Source of the DNA: Arenibacter certesii DSM 19833
Lineage (GTDB): Bacteria; Bacteroidota; Bacteroidia; Flavobacteriales; Flavobacteriaceae
Assembly (NCBI RefSeq): GCF_000429545.1
Contig: NZ_AUCB01000014.1
Coordinates: 1 to 64,000, forward strand
Direction: 5' to 3'
Length of the DNA stretch: 64,000 nucleotides
This document shows positions 42,904 through 52,700 of the stretch, one piece after another. The notes below the pieces were generated by a model that worked only from the letters and a program-made list of their open reading frames with translations, did not search any database and was not told the origin of the DNA. Positions within the stretch are counted from its first letter, which is position 1, and every line of letters starts with the position of its first letter. The translations under genes were made by a program, and so were the position numbers.

Positions 42904-43281
42904 TTACATCACCTTATTGGCCAAATATTTTTGAACTTCGTAAACATCTATACTTTTATTGAATTTCTTACTAACACTAGGTGTGTCCTCACTAGAAATC
43001 CAAATTTTAAGTTCTGCATCCAGATCAAATGTTCCTGAAGTTTCTAGGGAGAAACGGGATATATTTTTATAGGGTAACGATTTATACTCGATTTTGCTTC
43101 CTGTTAAACCTTGAATATCTACTAAAATCAATCTTTTATTAGTAAACATAAATACATCCCTGAATAATGTGAATCCAAGTTCAACTTCTTCATTATCTAT
43201 AAGCAACTTAGCGTACTTTTGATTTAGTTTTTCGGAAGATACTTCACTGGCATTTCCTAGTATTTTATTTAATAGACCCAT
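42904..43281 (-). CDS. Bacterial PH-domain protein (bPH_1 type)
   Basis: This 125-residue protein has a beta-rich body with VSSEKLNQKYAKLLIDNEEV, FTLFRDVFMFTNKRLILVDI and GSKIEYKSLPYKNISRFSLE, the bacterial pleckstrin-homology pattern. The middle TNKRLILVD is especially typical. Function is usually unclear (membrane or protein binding). It stands alone between the histidine kinase and a small lipoprotein. No signal peptide is seen, so it is cytoplasmic. Confidence 0.85.
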   Translation of the reverse strand: MGLLNKILGNASEVSSEKLNQKYAKLLIDNEEVELGFTLFRDVFMFTNKRLILVDIQGLTGSKIEYKSLPYKNISRFSLETSGTFDLDAELKIWISSEDTPSVSKKFNKSIDVYEVQKYLANKVM

Positions 43282-43375
43282 TATAACTATCCTATATTTG
43301 AATTATTTAATTTTGATTTTGTTCCGCGGTATGTTATTCTTCTTATATACTAGTATTATATTTAAAATTTTGACT

Positions 43376-43546
43376 TTAACCAATAGGTAAAGGCTCTGGA
43401 AAATCACATGGAACCTCAATCTGTTGTTCAGGTAATAATCCTCCTCCGATATAATCAATTCTTGTGCACTCCTCTTCCTTTTCGCAACTAACCATGGTAA
43501 AAAGTATTGTTAAAATACACCAAAGATTTAGTTTATTTATAATCAT
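43376..43546 (-). CDS. Small lipoprotein, unrecognised
   Basis: This frame of about 56 residues has a lipoprotein signal (NLWCILTILFTMVSC) followed by an acidic stretch EKEEECTRIDYIGGGL and a proline-rich end VPCDFPEPLPIG. The ATG-led start (MIINKLNL) is preferred over an upstream GTG at 43588 because it puts the signal peptide at the N-terminus. Three Cys in the mature part are unusual for such a small protein. No family recognised. Confidence 0.5.
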   Translation of the reverse strand: MIINKLNLWCILTILFTMVSCEKEEECTRIDYIGGGLLPEQQIEVPCDFPEPLPIG

Positions 43547-43737
43547 ACAACTTGAATTAATAGTTAAACCTTTGTCGATTGAAGTCACCTATTAATGCAT
43601 CTGTTACAATCTATGCTTTTTTGCGAGCAATTCAATCAAATCTAATTTTTTGTAATGTAAAATATTTTCTTTACTAGGTTTTCAATATTACGCCTATTTA
43701 TAGATCCAATGTATATTAAGTTGCCAAGGATGGCAGT

Positions 43738-44049
43738 TTATCTATCCGACTTAAAGCCATCTTCAAGCATATTGTTTATTACTTGTAAGTTAGCGGAAAA
43801 GATTACAATTGCGAGAATATTATTAATGGAATACAAAATGGGAATTCTACGGAAAGTCCGAATTATACCAATAAGAGCCCAGACCAATATTGGGTAATTT
43901 TAAATATAAATACTACTCAAGGAATTTATAAATAAGAATATTACCATCATAATAAATAGGACAGTATAAACCCAAAAATATATTCTAAAACTATTTTTAA
44001 ATAAAAAGCCACCAAGTTTTTTAGCTTTGACAAAATAAACTCCTTTCAT
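43738..44049 (-). pseudogene. Small two- or three-helix membrane protein gene with an internal TAA
   Basis: One minus-strand frame from ATG at 44049 reads MKGVYFVKAKKLGGFLFKNS, a membrane helix (FWVYTVLFIMMVIFLFI), then SLSSIYI and TAA at 43900-43902. In the same frame it goes on with NYPILVWALIGIIRTFRRIP and INNILAIVIFSAN to a second stop at 43738. Both parts are protein-like, so a single CAA-to-TAA type change has probably split a gene of about 103 residues. The first part alone (49 residues) may still be made. Family not recognised. Confidence 0.45.
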
Positions 44050-44245
44050 TTAGAATAATTTTTAATTTAATTTATCCAAAATACTTATTGCTTAGTATCA
44101 GATCACAAGGAAATGAAGATCGCCATGTAACTGGATTTATGTCATTTCTATTCGAGCTATAATACAGAAAGAACGAGTTAGAATAACAACGACACACTTA
44201 AGTGAACATAATTAACCATTGCAATTTAAAGTAGAGGCCAATGTC

Positions 44246-46234
44246 TTAATTGGCCACTACAAATTCCGACCTCCTATTTCTTAGATGGTTCTCTTCGTTA
44301 CAAGTCACACCATTAGAACAATGGTTCGTCAATTGTATTTCTCCAAAACCGTTTGCGACCAACCGTTCTGATTCAATTCCTTTCTTAACTAGATAAGCTT
44401 TTGTTGATACTGCTCTTCGCTTAGATAATGCTAAATTATAGGCATCACTCCCTCTACTATCTGTATGAGAGCGAATATTTATCTTTAGGTCTGAATAATC
44501 TTCCAGCACAACAATTAACTTTTCTAACTTAATTTTTGCAGCATCAGTAATGTCAGATTTATCAAAATCAAAGAATATATTCTGAATATTCAGCGTCTTT
44601 GCAATATCAACACCCGGAGCTAGCTTCAATCTATTTCTTCGCAAATTAAAATCGATCGTTTGCACTGTTTTATCCGCTACACTTACCTCTTCATGAGTAT
44701 CATAATTCTCTTTGGAGGCTCTTAAGCGATACACAGAATAGGAATCTGTTTCTATTTCATAATAGCCCTTATTGTTGGTATAAGTGGAATCATAAATCTC
44801 TCCATCCTCTTTAAAAACCTTGATCATAGCATTCGTAATAGGCCCACCATTCTCAATATCGGTCACATGTCCATTTATTTTCGCTTTATAAGGATCTACT
44901 ATAGGCTTTAATTCTTTTAGGCTATAAATATTATCATTTATAAATTGGTTTGGCTTGCCTAACGCTGATAAATTGTTATCATCTGATGAGATTGATTGGC
45001 TCCTATTACTACTAAAAAAACCTTTTTGTGTTTCCGAATTTATCCCAAAATCGAAATCATCAGCATAAGAATTTATTGGCTTACCTAAATTCAGTAAATT
45101 TTGGAACCCAGAATCTTCAATTTTAATATAAAAAATGTCCAATCCACCTAAACCAAAATGACCATCAGAGGAAAAATAAAGCTCATTGGTATCTGATACA
45201 AATGGAAAAGTTTCTTTGCCAGGTGTATTAATTTTAGAACCTAGATTCTTTGCCTCACCAATTTCTCCATTTTCATCTATTGAAGCCATATAAATGTCAG
45301 ATTGCCCATAACCTCCTGGCCTATCCGATGTGAAATAAAGAGTGGTCCCTAGCGTATTTAAGGCAGGGTGTGCGGTTGAATATGCATCATTATTAATAGA
45401 TAAATCTTCAATATTAGTCCATTTACCATCGCCAAAATGAGCCCGGTAAATTTTTAGGTGCTCATCATTATCTTTCCATTTAGGATTATTATTACTACGT
45501 GTAAAGTACATTGTTTTACCATCTCGAGTAATAACTGGTGAGGACTCATGATACATTCCATTAATATCACCCGCCAACAAACCTGGCTCGCCTATTACTT
45601 CATTCTCATCATTGATTTCAACCTGATAAAGATTAAGAAAGGACATGCCATCCCATGAACTCCTACGGTTAAAAAAAGCACCATTAGCTCGGTTAGATGC
45701 AAAGAACAACTTCCTATTAAAAACTGTTTTCCCAAACTCAGTATTATCGGTGTTTGTTCCTTCAAGCCTCTTTATTTCATAACGATCTGAATTGCTTTCT
45801 ATTAACGCTAAATAATCTTTAGCCGTTAACTTTTTTCCCTCTAATTTTTTCCTGGATAGTTCTACATACTTGTCATAATAGGCTTCAGATTTTTCCACTA
45901 AGCCCGTTGCTTTTAAGCTTTGCGCATAACGCAAAAGAATTTCTGCTTCTGGCTGATGATCTTTTAGTTTAAAGATTTTTTCGTACCAGATCAACGCTTC
46001 ATCATATTTTGCATTAAAGTAATAGGAGTTAGCAATTTTGGAAAAAAGTTCTTGCGATTCATAGCCTCGCTCAACAACTTTAAGATACACGCTTAATGCA
46101 TTAAGATAACCGTAATTTGAATAAGCAACATCCGCTTTTCTTATGTGACGAGCTTGAGATAAGGCTGTACCACTAATCATCAAAAGCATGTAAAAGAACA
46201 ATATGTGATGTTTATTTATATTCATTTTATTCAA
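44246..46234 (-). CDS. OmpA-family outer membrane protein with PD40 propeller (PorE-like)
   Basis: This 662-residue protein has a signal peptide (ILFFYMLLMISGTALSQ) and TPR-like helices (residues about 25-130). A PD40/WD40-like propeller follows (YFTSDRPGGYGQSDIY, YFSSDGHFGLGGLDIFY, 170-410), then a carboxypeptidase-regulatory-like beta domain (INGHVTDIENGGPITNAM, near 445) and a C-terminal OmpA domain (FFDFDKSDITDAAKIKLEKL, INIRSHTDSRGSDAYNLALS). This exact order is common for T9SS-associated proteins encoded next to PorP/SprF. It likely anchors the system to peptidoglycan. It ends the six-gene cluster. Confidence 0.92.
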   Translation of the reverse strand: MNKMNINKHHILFFYMLLMISGTALSQARHIRKADVAYSNYGYLNALSVYLKVVERGYESQELFSKIANSYYFNAKYDEALIWYEKIFKLKDHQPEAEILLRYAQSLKATGLVEKSEAYYDKYVELSRKKLEGKKLTAKDYLALIESNSDRYEIKRLEGTNTDNTEFGKTVFNRKLFFASNRANGAFFNRRSSWDGMSFLNLYQVEINDENEVIGEPGLLAGDINGMYHESSPVITRDGKTMYFTRSNNNPKWKDNDEHLKIYRAHFGDGKWTNIEDLSINNDAYSTAHPALNTLGTTLYFTSDRPGGYGQSDIYMASIDENGEIGEAKNLGSKINTPGKETFPFVSDTNELYFSSDGHFGLGGLDIFYIKIEDSGFQNLLNLGKPINSYADDFDFGINSETQKGFFSSNRSQSISSDDNNLSALGKPNQFINDNIYSLKELKPIVDPYKAKINGHVTDIENGGPITNAMIKVFKEDGEIYDSTYTNNKGYYEIETDSYSVYRLRASKENYDTHEEVSVADKTVQTIDFNLRRNRLKLAPGVDIAKTLNIQNIFFDFDKSDITDAAKIKLEKLIVVLEDYSDLKINIRSHTDSRGSDAYNLALSKRRAVSTKAYLVKKGIESERLVANGFGEIQLTNHCSNGVTCNEENHLRNRRSEFVVAN

Positions 46235-46243
46235 CTTAAGGAA

Positions 46244-47164
46244 TTAAAAGAAACGGGGATTAACTTTATTTCTTCTACGTGTCCCCAATTCAAAACGCAA
46301 AAATATTTCATGCGAGCCATCATTATAATTACTTAGTTCTGTTGTTTCGTAATCATATGAATAACCTATCATGATATTATCATTGACTTGAAAACCTGCT
46401 AGGGCACTTACCGCAGCATCCCATCTATAGGCCGCTCCAAGTGTTATACGTTCTCGGAAAAGAAAATTGGCAGACACATCTACACTGATAGGTGCTCCTA
46501 CAACCCCTTTTGTTAAGATAGCTGGCTTAAACTTAAAATCATAATTAAGATCAAAAACATAGCCTGCAGTTAGGTAAACATGCATTTTTTCAGTAGCTGT
46601 AGAAACTTTAACATCGTCATAATATTCAGTTTCCAGCATATTAGGTGAAGACAAGCCCACGTACCATTTATTTGCATGCAGATATAAACCAGCGCCTACT
46701 ATTGGTGATACTATACTTCTGTTCACTAAATTTTGATCATTGGGATCATATATCATCAACTTATCAACGTCTATATCAAGCATGTTTACACCCCCTTTTA
46801 GACCAAAAGACAACCGCATGCCATAACGATTGAGCCTTAAGGTATAGGAGAAATCCGCAGTTATTGTATTTTCTGCAGAAGGTCCTATTTTATCACTTAT
46901 TACACCTAATCCTAATCCTACAGGACCTAATCCTATTGGCGTACTAAGGGAGAAACTTAGCGTTTCAGGCGCACCATCTAAACCTACCCACTGATTGCGA
47001 TAGGTTGCCATTGCGGTTAATGAACCACGATTTCCTGCATAAGCTGGGTTAAAACTAATGGTATTATACATGTATTGCGTATACTGCGAATCTTGCTGTG
47101 CGTTGACTACACTGCTTATCAGCACGATAAGAAAACCACATATATTTAATATATATTTTTTCAT
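46244..47164 (-). CDS. PorP/SprF-family type IX secretion outer membrane protein
   Basis: This 306-residue beta-barrel has a signal peptide (ILNICGFLIVLISSVVNAQ) and the family hallmark QQDSQYTQYMYNTISFNPAY followed by GNRGSLTAMATYRNQW. The barrel runs through residues 50-290 and ends with FLRFELGTRRRNKVNPRFF. SprF-like proteins help T9SS handle one partner with a type B C-terminal domain, which is encoded 10 nt upstream here. The spacing to the OmpA gene is 10 nt. Standard size. Confidence 0.95.
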   Translation of the reverse strand: MKKYILNICGFLIVLISSVVNAQQDSQYTQYMYNTISFNPAYAGNRGSLTAMATYRNQWVGLDGAPETLSFSLSTPIGLGPVGLGLGVISDKIGPSAENTITADFSYTLRLNRYGMRLSFGLKGGVNMLDIDVDKLMIYDPNDQNLVNRSIVSPIVGAGLYLHANKWYVGLSSPNMLETEYYDDVKVSTATEKMHVYLTAGYVFDLNYDFKFKPAILTKGVVGAPISVDVSANFLFRERITLGAAYRWDAAVSALAGFQVNDNIMIGYSYDYETTELSNYNDGSHEIFLRFELGTRRRNKVNPRFF

Positions 47165-47173
47165 AACTGTTGT

Positions 47174-48409
47174 TTAGTTTCCGGAAAGATAAAGGTAGCC
47201 TGCTTGCTTGTGGTGATTCACACCTTCGTTAGTATTGTAGTCATAATTGATCACATAAAAATAGGTGCCTGAGGGCAATTGCTTATCATCATTTATAGTA
47301 ACTCTTCCTTCAGAATAGCCTCTAAAAACATTCCCCCCATAACCGTAATTGTTAGATTCATAAACCTTTATTCCCCACCTATTAAAAATTTGAACTTTTA
47401 AGTTTTGGGCACATGTATTATCCGTTCTTTCTATGCGGAAGTAATCATTAATACCATCATTATTGGGGGTAACTGCATTATAAACAAGAATTTCACAAGG
47501 CGAATTAATGTTAGATTTAATTCTCGCTAAAGTGAAAACACCAAATTTGTTGACAGATGTACTTACAGTCTTATCATTTAAATCAACCACACCACCTTCA
47601 TCAATCCACTTATTAGCTTCCTCATCCCAGCGCACAATATGAATTCTTTCTTCCTGTGGCGCCGCTATAACTTCCTCTTGAGATGTTTCCTCTCTCCACG
47701 AGAGGCTTATCATAATATTTTCCTCCGTACTAGCTATTGGCTCCAGAGTCCAGTATTCCTTATTATTAATTTGAGCAACTATATCTGACCGAAGATGATG
47801 AGGAAATAGAAAATTTGAATTTTCTAAAAAATATTTAGCCTTATAATTCTTTGGCGTTTCTAAGGCAGACAATCCTGCAAAACGATAATAGCCACCATCA
47901 CCTATGGGAAAATTAAAATCTTTATCTCCTGTTTTTTCAACTCCACCATCTACATGACTAAAGTCTGATGTATTAACATGATTTGCATTCGCTCTAAAAA
48001 TAAATGCTCCTCCAAAATTATCACTATCAACAATGCCATTATTAAAACTGACTAATCCATCTGCATTAATTTCATTATAAAGTTGAAAAGGGGTAGCTTC
48101 ACTAGTATTTTGAAAAAGAATATTACTAAAGTAAAGTGGTTCGGCACCCAGAATCTTTTGCTTCTTAATCCCTGTAAATATAACCAGACCAGATGCGTCA
48201 ATATAATCTAAAACTCCATCATTTTTCAGATCACCATGCAAATAGACCTCTCCATCATTTACAAAGGTTGCAGTCGGTTCATTAAAGAAGTCAGACATTA
48301 CACTCACCAATGTATTAGGAAAAACATATACTTCTCCTTTATTATGCATATCGCCATTTTGAGCCATTGCAGAGCTACTAAGCAATATTAATAAGTATAG
48401 ATAGCGCAT
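47174..48409 (-). CDS. T9SS type B C-terminal domain (gliding motility-like) surface protein
   Basis: This protein of about 411 residues has a signal peptide (YLYLLILLSSSAMAQ) at the ATG at 48409; the ORF could start 15 residues earlier, but that would bury the signal. The C-terminal ~95 residues are a type B CTD: NAVTPNNDGINDYFRIE, LKVQIFNRWGIKVYESNNYG, GTYFYVINYD and KQAGYLYLSGN. The middle is beta-rich. This CTD directs export and, with the SprF-like neighbour, surface display. In this operon it is the only protein with a recognisable T9SS signal, so it may be the anchor for the larger proteins. Confidence 0.92.
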   Translation of the reverse strand: MRYLYLLILLSSSAMAQNGDMHNKGEVYVFPNTLVSVMSDFFNEPTATFVNDGEVYLHGDLKNDGVLDYIDASGLVIFTGIKKQKILGAEPLYFSNILFQNTSEATPFQLYNEINADGLVSFNNGIVDSDNFGGAFIFRANANHVNTSDFSHVDGGVEKTGDKDFNFPIGDGGYYRFAGLSALETPKNYKAKYFLENSNFLFPHHLRSDIVAQINNKEYWTLEPIASTEENIMISLSWREETSQEEVIAAPQEERIHIVRWDEEANKWIDEGGVVDLNDKTVSTSVNKFGVFTLARIKSNINSPCEILVYNAVTPNNDGINDYFRIERTDNTCAQNLKVQIFNRWGIKVYESNNYGYGGNVFRGYSEGRVTINDDKQLPSGTYFYVINYDYNTNEGVNHHKQAGYLYLSGN

Positions 48410-48460
48410 ATATTGGTTATTAGGATTTAATAATGAATAAAACTTCCAATTCAATTTATT

Positions 48461-49666
48461 TTATTTTACAACAAATATTACTGTAATATAAGAGTATGGC
48501 CCAGCAGCATTTATCACCTCATAGCTCATCTCGCCAATATTACTAATGCTCACATTACTGATAACAGCATCATCATAATCCGTTACATAATAATGTAGAT
48601 CATCTGCCATAGGAAGATGTGGTATTGCAGCAGGTGCATCCGGATTTTTCACAAAAACACCTGTATTTTGCCCTGTAAACTGGTTCTTATATTCAGTATA
48701 TAAATTCTTTGTTTTAATGCCATTTGTCGAAGTATCAAATAAGATGGTTGGCATATAGAAAAACTTTGGCATAGCCGCTTTCACTTCTACTTCATAGGTG
48801 GTATGCTTAGGATTATTTGGGTCTACTTGTATAGTAACATTAACATATTCATCTACACCAACCACTTCATAGGTAAGCTGGTTATTGGTTAACCACTCCT
48901 CTAATTTAATGGTTACATATTCTGTACCATTGAAATATTGAAAAACCATATCTCCACCAACTTCTTTATAAATCACATTTCCGTCTACTTCAGTAGAAAT
49001 ATTCTTAATTATTTGCTCGATACTAATATCGCCTCCTTGGTAAGTAATTGTTTGATTTAAGATATGCTCAAAATTAGCCGCCACATCATCAGCAACTTCA
49101 ATGGCAATAACCCCAGAGGCATCATTTGGCATAGTTGATATATCGGTATTAACAGAATTAGCTAACCAATTCTTGATGGCATTTTCTGAGAAGTAGTAAT
49201 ACACCGTTGGCGAAGTAATTTTACCATCAGCATCATATAACGCTTCAACTCTTCGAACGAAAGTATTGGTCTCAGCATTCTGAACTAAATCTTCTAAGCT
49301 GATTTGAGTTTCAACACCAGAATCGTTTATATAGAAAAAGTTATTCCCATCATACTTAACGTTAGCGTAACTATCTCCTTGTGGCATTAAGCGCTTCCAC
49401 TTCGTCTCAAACCAATAGTAATAACCTGGCGCTACACCATTGGCATCAGTAGGATTAAACACCAGTAAGCTATTTACATTTCCACCATCTATAGAAGTGG
49501 CATCGGTTAAACCTTGAAGTTCAACCTGCGGAATCAAAATCCCTTTATCAGCAGCTTCAATATGAAGTTGTGTAGATTGATTTGGGTTTGGTGTACCGAT
49601 TCCAGTTTGTGCAATTGCACATAATCCAGATAACGCGAGTGTAAGGGTTAAAATTATATTTCTCAT
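48461..49666 (-). CDS. Repeat-containing exported surface protein (paralogue of the 803-residue protein)
   Basis: This protein of about 401 residues has a signal peptide (NIILTLTLALSGLCAIAQ) and the opening TGIGTPNPNQSTQLHIEA, AADKGILIPQVEL, common in Bacteroidetes surface or tail-fibre-like proteins. It carries one copy of a unit that includes YYYFSENAIKNWL, NFEHILNQTITYQGGDISIE and DGNVIYKEVGGDMVFQYF. The 803-residue neighbour carries three such units. No CTD is visible. It lies between the giant adhesin and the CTD protein. Confidence 0.75.
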   Translation of the reverse strand: MRNIILTLTLALSGLCAIAQTGIGTPNPNQSTQLHIEAADKGILIPQVELQGLTDATSIDGGNVNSLLVFNPTDANGVAPGYYYWFETKWKRLMPQGDSYANVKYDGNNFFYINDSGVETQISLEDLVQNAETNTFVRRVEALYDADGKITSPTVYYYFSENAIKNWLANSVNTDISTMPNDASGVIAIEVADDVAANFEHILNQTITYQGGDISIEQIIKNISTEVDGNVIYKEVGGDMVFQYFNGTEYVTIKLEEWLTNNQLTYEVVGVDEYVNVTIQVDPNNPKHTTYEVEVKAAMPKFFYMPTILFDTSTNGIKTKNLYTEYKNQFTGQNTGVFVKNPDAPAAIPHLPMADDLHYYVTDYDDAVISNVSISNIGEMSYEVINAAGPYSYITVIFVVK

Positions 49667-49718
49667 ATATATATGTTTTTTATGGCTTGAAACCATGCTC
49701 TAGGCTTAGTTTAAGTTT

Positions 49719-52700
49719 TTAGTTTCTTAATTTATTAGTGATATTCGGGTTGTTAATAAGTTTGCTACTTCCATCAATCTTAAGTAACATTCCCTCTTCT
49801 ATTGCTTTACATCCTTTATTAGATTCTAAAGAAAGTCTAATTTGTATTTCCTTATTTCTAATATCTACAACAGAACCATCCGGTAAGGTTACTTCTCCAA
49901 AAGAAGGAATCGTAAACTTAATTGTACCATCTGTTTCCTCCTGAGCAAAAGGTATAGCTATCCATTCCCCGAACACCTTTGGGTTCTCCATCTCCCAAAC
50001 TACATTTCGCACCGCTGAGTTGCCCCAGTCAACCATAGGCTTTACCGATAAAGTATCTCCAGCAGAGGCAGTAATATTTGTTTCAAAAATGGATTCCGTT
50101 CCATCTATTAATACCTCTTCTAGCATTGGGGTATCATTAACAATCACTTTAATATCTTGTCTTTCACCTATAGTACAGCCATTTCTAATAGCTTGGACGT
50201 AGAGTATATGGATACCCCCGGTTAACCCGATTGGCATTTCAAATTGGAATTCACCAACTGTCTGCCATTTATCCAATCCCGTTTCAGTAGTATATATCTC
50301 GTAAATGGTACATGCATTTACTGGGTTCAGTACAAGATTCTCACCCACACACAGTTCTATAGGGCCTTCTGGGATATTGATATTTGGAGTTAAACTTACA
50401 TCGTATATTTTTGTAAAATCTCCCAATACTCCTACCACACTTCCATAGGAAATTTTTACCCTATCGTATGGTTCATCATATGGAGCAACAACTATCTTGT
50501 GTTTATCGCCGTACCCTAAACCTAGGAGTTTCAATTCCAATAGTCCAGAGGTATAGTCTAATTCAGGCCCTACGGGCTGATCACCTAAATAGCGTTGTAT
50601 TTTATACCCTTTAATAAGTTCTAAGCTCAATATTGGATTACCAGGTATTTCGGTCACGATGTGCAATTCATCGCCTGACATGGACTGCTGCTTAAATACT
50701 ACTGATAAAGTCGCACGGTTTGCCACTGCTACTCCTCTAGATATCATAGCATACGTATCAAGGTCATTGTCTACGGCATTCCATGGATTTACCACAGAAG
50801 CAGTGGCACTAGCGACCCCTAGACCTATGTCTTCGACACCATGAAGTACATCCAAGACGTCTTTATTGGTGTCTGTAGCTATTGGTGCGCATTCTAAAGC
50901 TCCAGATTTTGAGTAATAGGCTCCATATACCTTTGAAATCTGAGCAACTCCGATCAATGATCCTTGTGAAATTCTAACCCCTTTATATGGTTTAGGACCA
51001 GAACTAGTTGAAGGAACAAAAGTAAATTCCAATACGTTATCGGCTACTAATAAGTCTAGCAAACCTCCGGCCACGGTTTTAATAACCCCAATCGCATTTC
51101 CATTCTCATGTAGTCCTACCACAGAAAGACCTCCAGCAAGCATTAGTCCACTGTATTCTTTACCTAGTTTTACTGTGACCGGAGTTCCTGCAGGTACTAC
51201 ATGGTCAAATTCAATATTCTGCCAAGTTGTGCCAATTCCTAATAACCCTAAACCAGTAGTAATGGTAGAATGTGTTTTCGGATTTCCATCAACCGCGTTT
51301 TCTGTTTTACTGACTCCACCAGTTATAATGGAACCCCAACCACCATCTTCTGTAGCATACACGCGTTGCAAGGTAGGTGGACAAGAATCCTTGTCGAAAA
51401 CAGTTACGATAAAGCTTTCTACAACGGTACATCCATCTAATTTAGCTATTACCGTGTACGTGTAAACTCCTGGTGTACTTAATTGTTGCTGTTCCCTTCC
51501 GTTTATGGTGTTGTTCTCGTAATTATACCATTGTAGAGTAGCGTTTGAGTTATTCGAGGTAACGGAAGGCAAAAGGAAAGGCATATCTTTTACCACCGAG
51601 AAAGCTTGACTACCATTAATGGTCAGTTCAGGTGTCAGGTTTACGGTAATTGTATGTTCGGTTGCAGTACCTATTGTATTCGGACAAACACTATCTCCTT
51701 CAACCGTCACGTATAACGTATGGGTACCCACTAAATCTGAACTTGCTATTACATTAAACGCTTCTCCTTCATGTACTAGGTTGGTTAAATCTTGGTCTGT
51801 GTACCATTTAAAAACTGCATTGGTAATTACTGGGGCAGCAGGGCTTAAAGATGCACTAAAAGTTACCTCTGTATTTTGACATACCTCTGAAGGCGCATCA
51901 AGCACTATGTCGTCTGCCACAGCAATCGGCAAAACAGATACTTCTACTTTTGCCGCGGCACCTGTGAAGCAATATCCTACATCTTCTATTGTAACATAAA
52001 AAGTTGTTGATGATGTTGGACTAACGGTGATATTTTGGCCTACTTGTGGTGTGTCTGTTAAGTCACTATTTTCATACCACTTAAACACCGGATTATCCAA
52101 TAATGGTGCGGTAGCACTCAAATTTGCAGAAAGCGTAACTGGAGTCCCAGGACAAAATACTTCTGTTGTATCCGAGGTTAATTCGATTGCCGATGCATCT
52201 ATTTCAATGCAAGCGCTGGCCATTTCAAATTCAACTTCCTTATTTACTAAGGTATTATCAGGAGTAGTAAACTCAACCATTACTTTATTCCCTATTATAT
52301 CCGAAGCTGGAATGTCTACAACACTTGTCACTACGATAATTACAGCTTTGGCTCCTACGTTTAGTTTTGGAATTGTAAAATCGATTTCATTACCATTTAC
52401 AGTACCTCCACCATTATCCACAATAGTTACTTCTGATGGAACAATGTTCTGTAAAACATCTCTAACGGATACATTAATTAAATCATTATTCCCTGTGTTA
52501 TCAATAGTAATGGTATAGGTAATATTATCTCCTACTTCCGCTTGATTGCTATTCACTCCGTCACTTTCTCCAGTTTTGCCAACAGTAAAATCATATACTG
52601 CATCTACCGGAATATCAGTTCCAGGAACCGTATTGGTATTAGGCGCTGCTGGGTTGGTATTATCCAAAGGTGGGTATGTTTGCTGCCCTGGATGGTTAGC

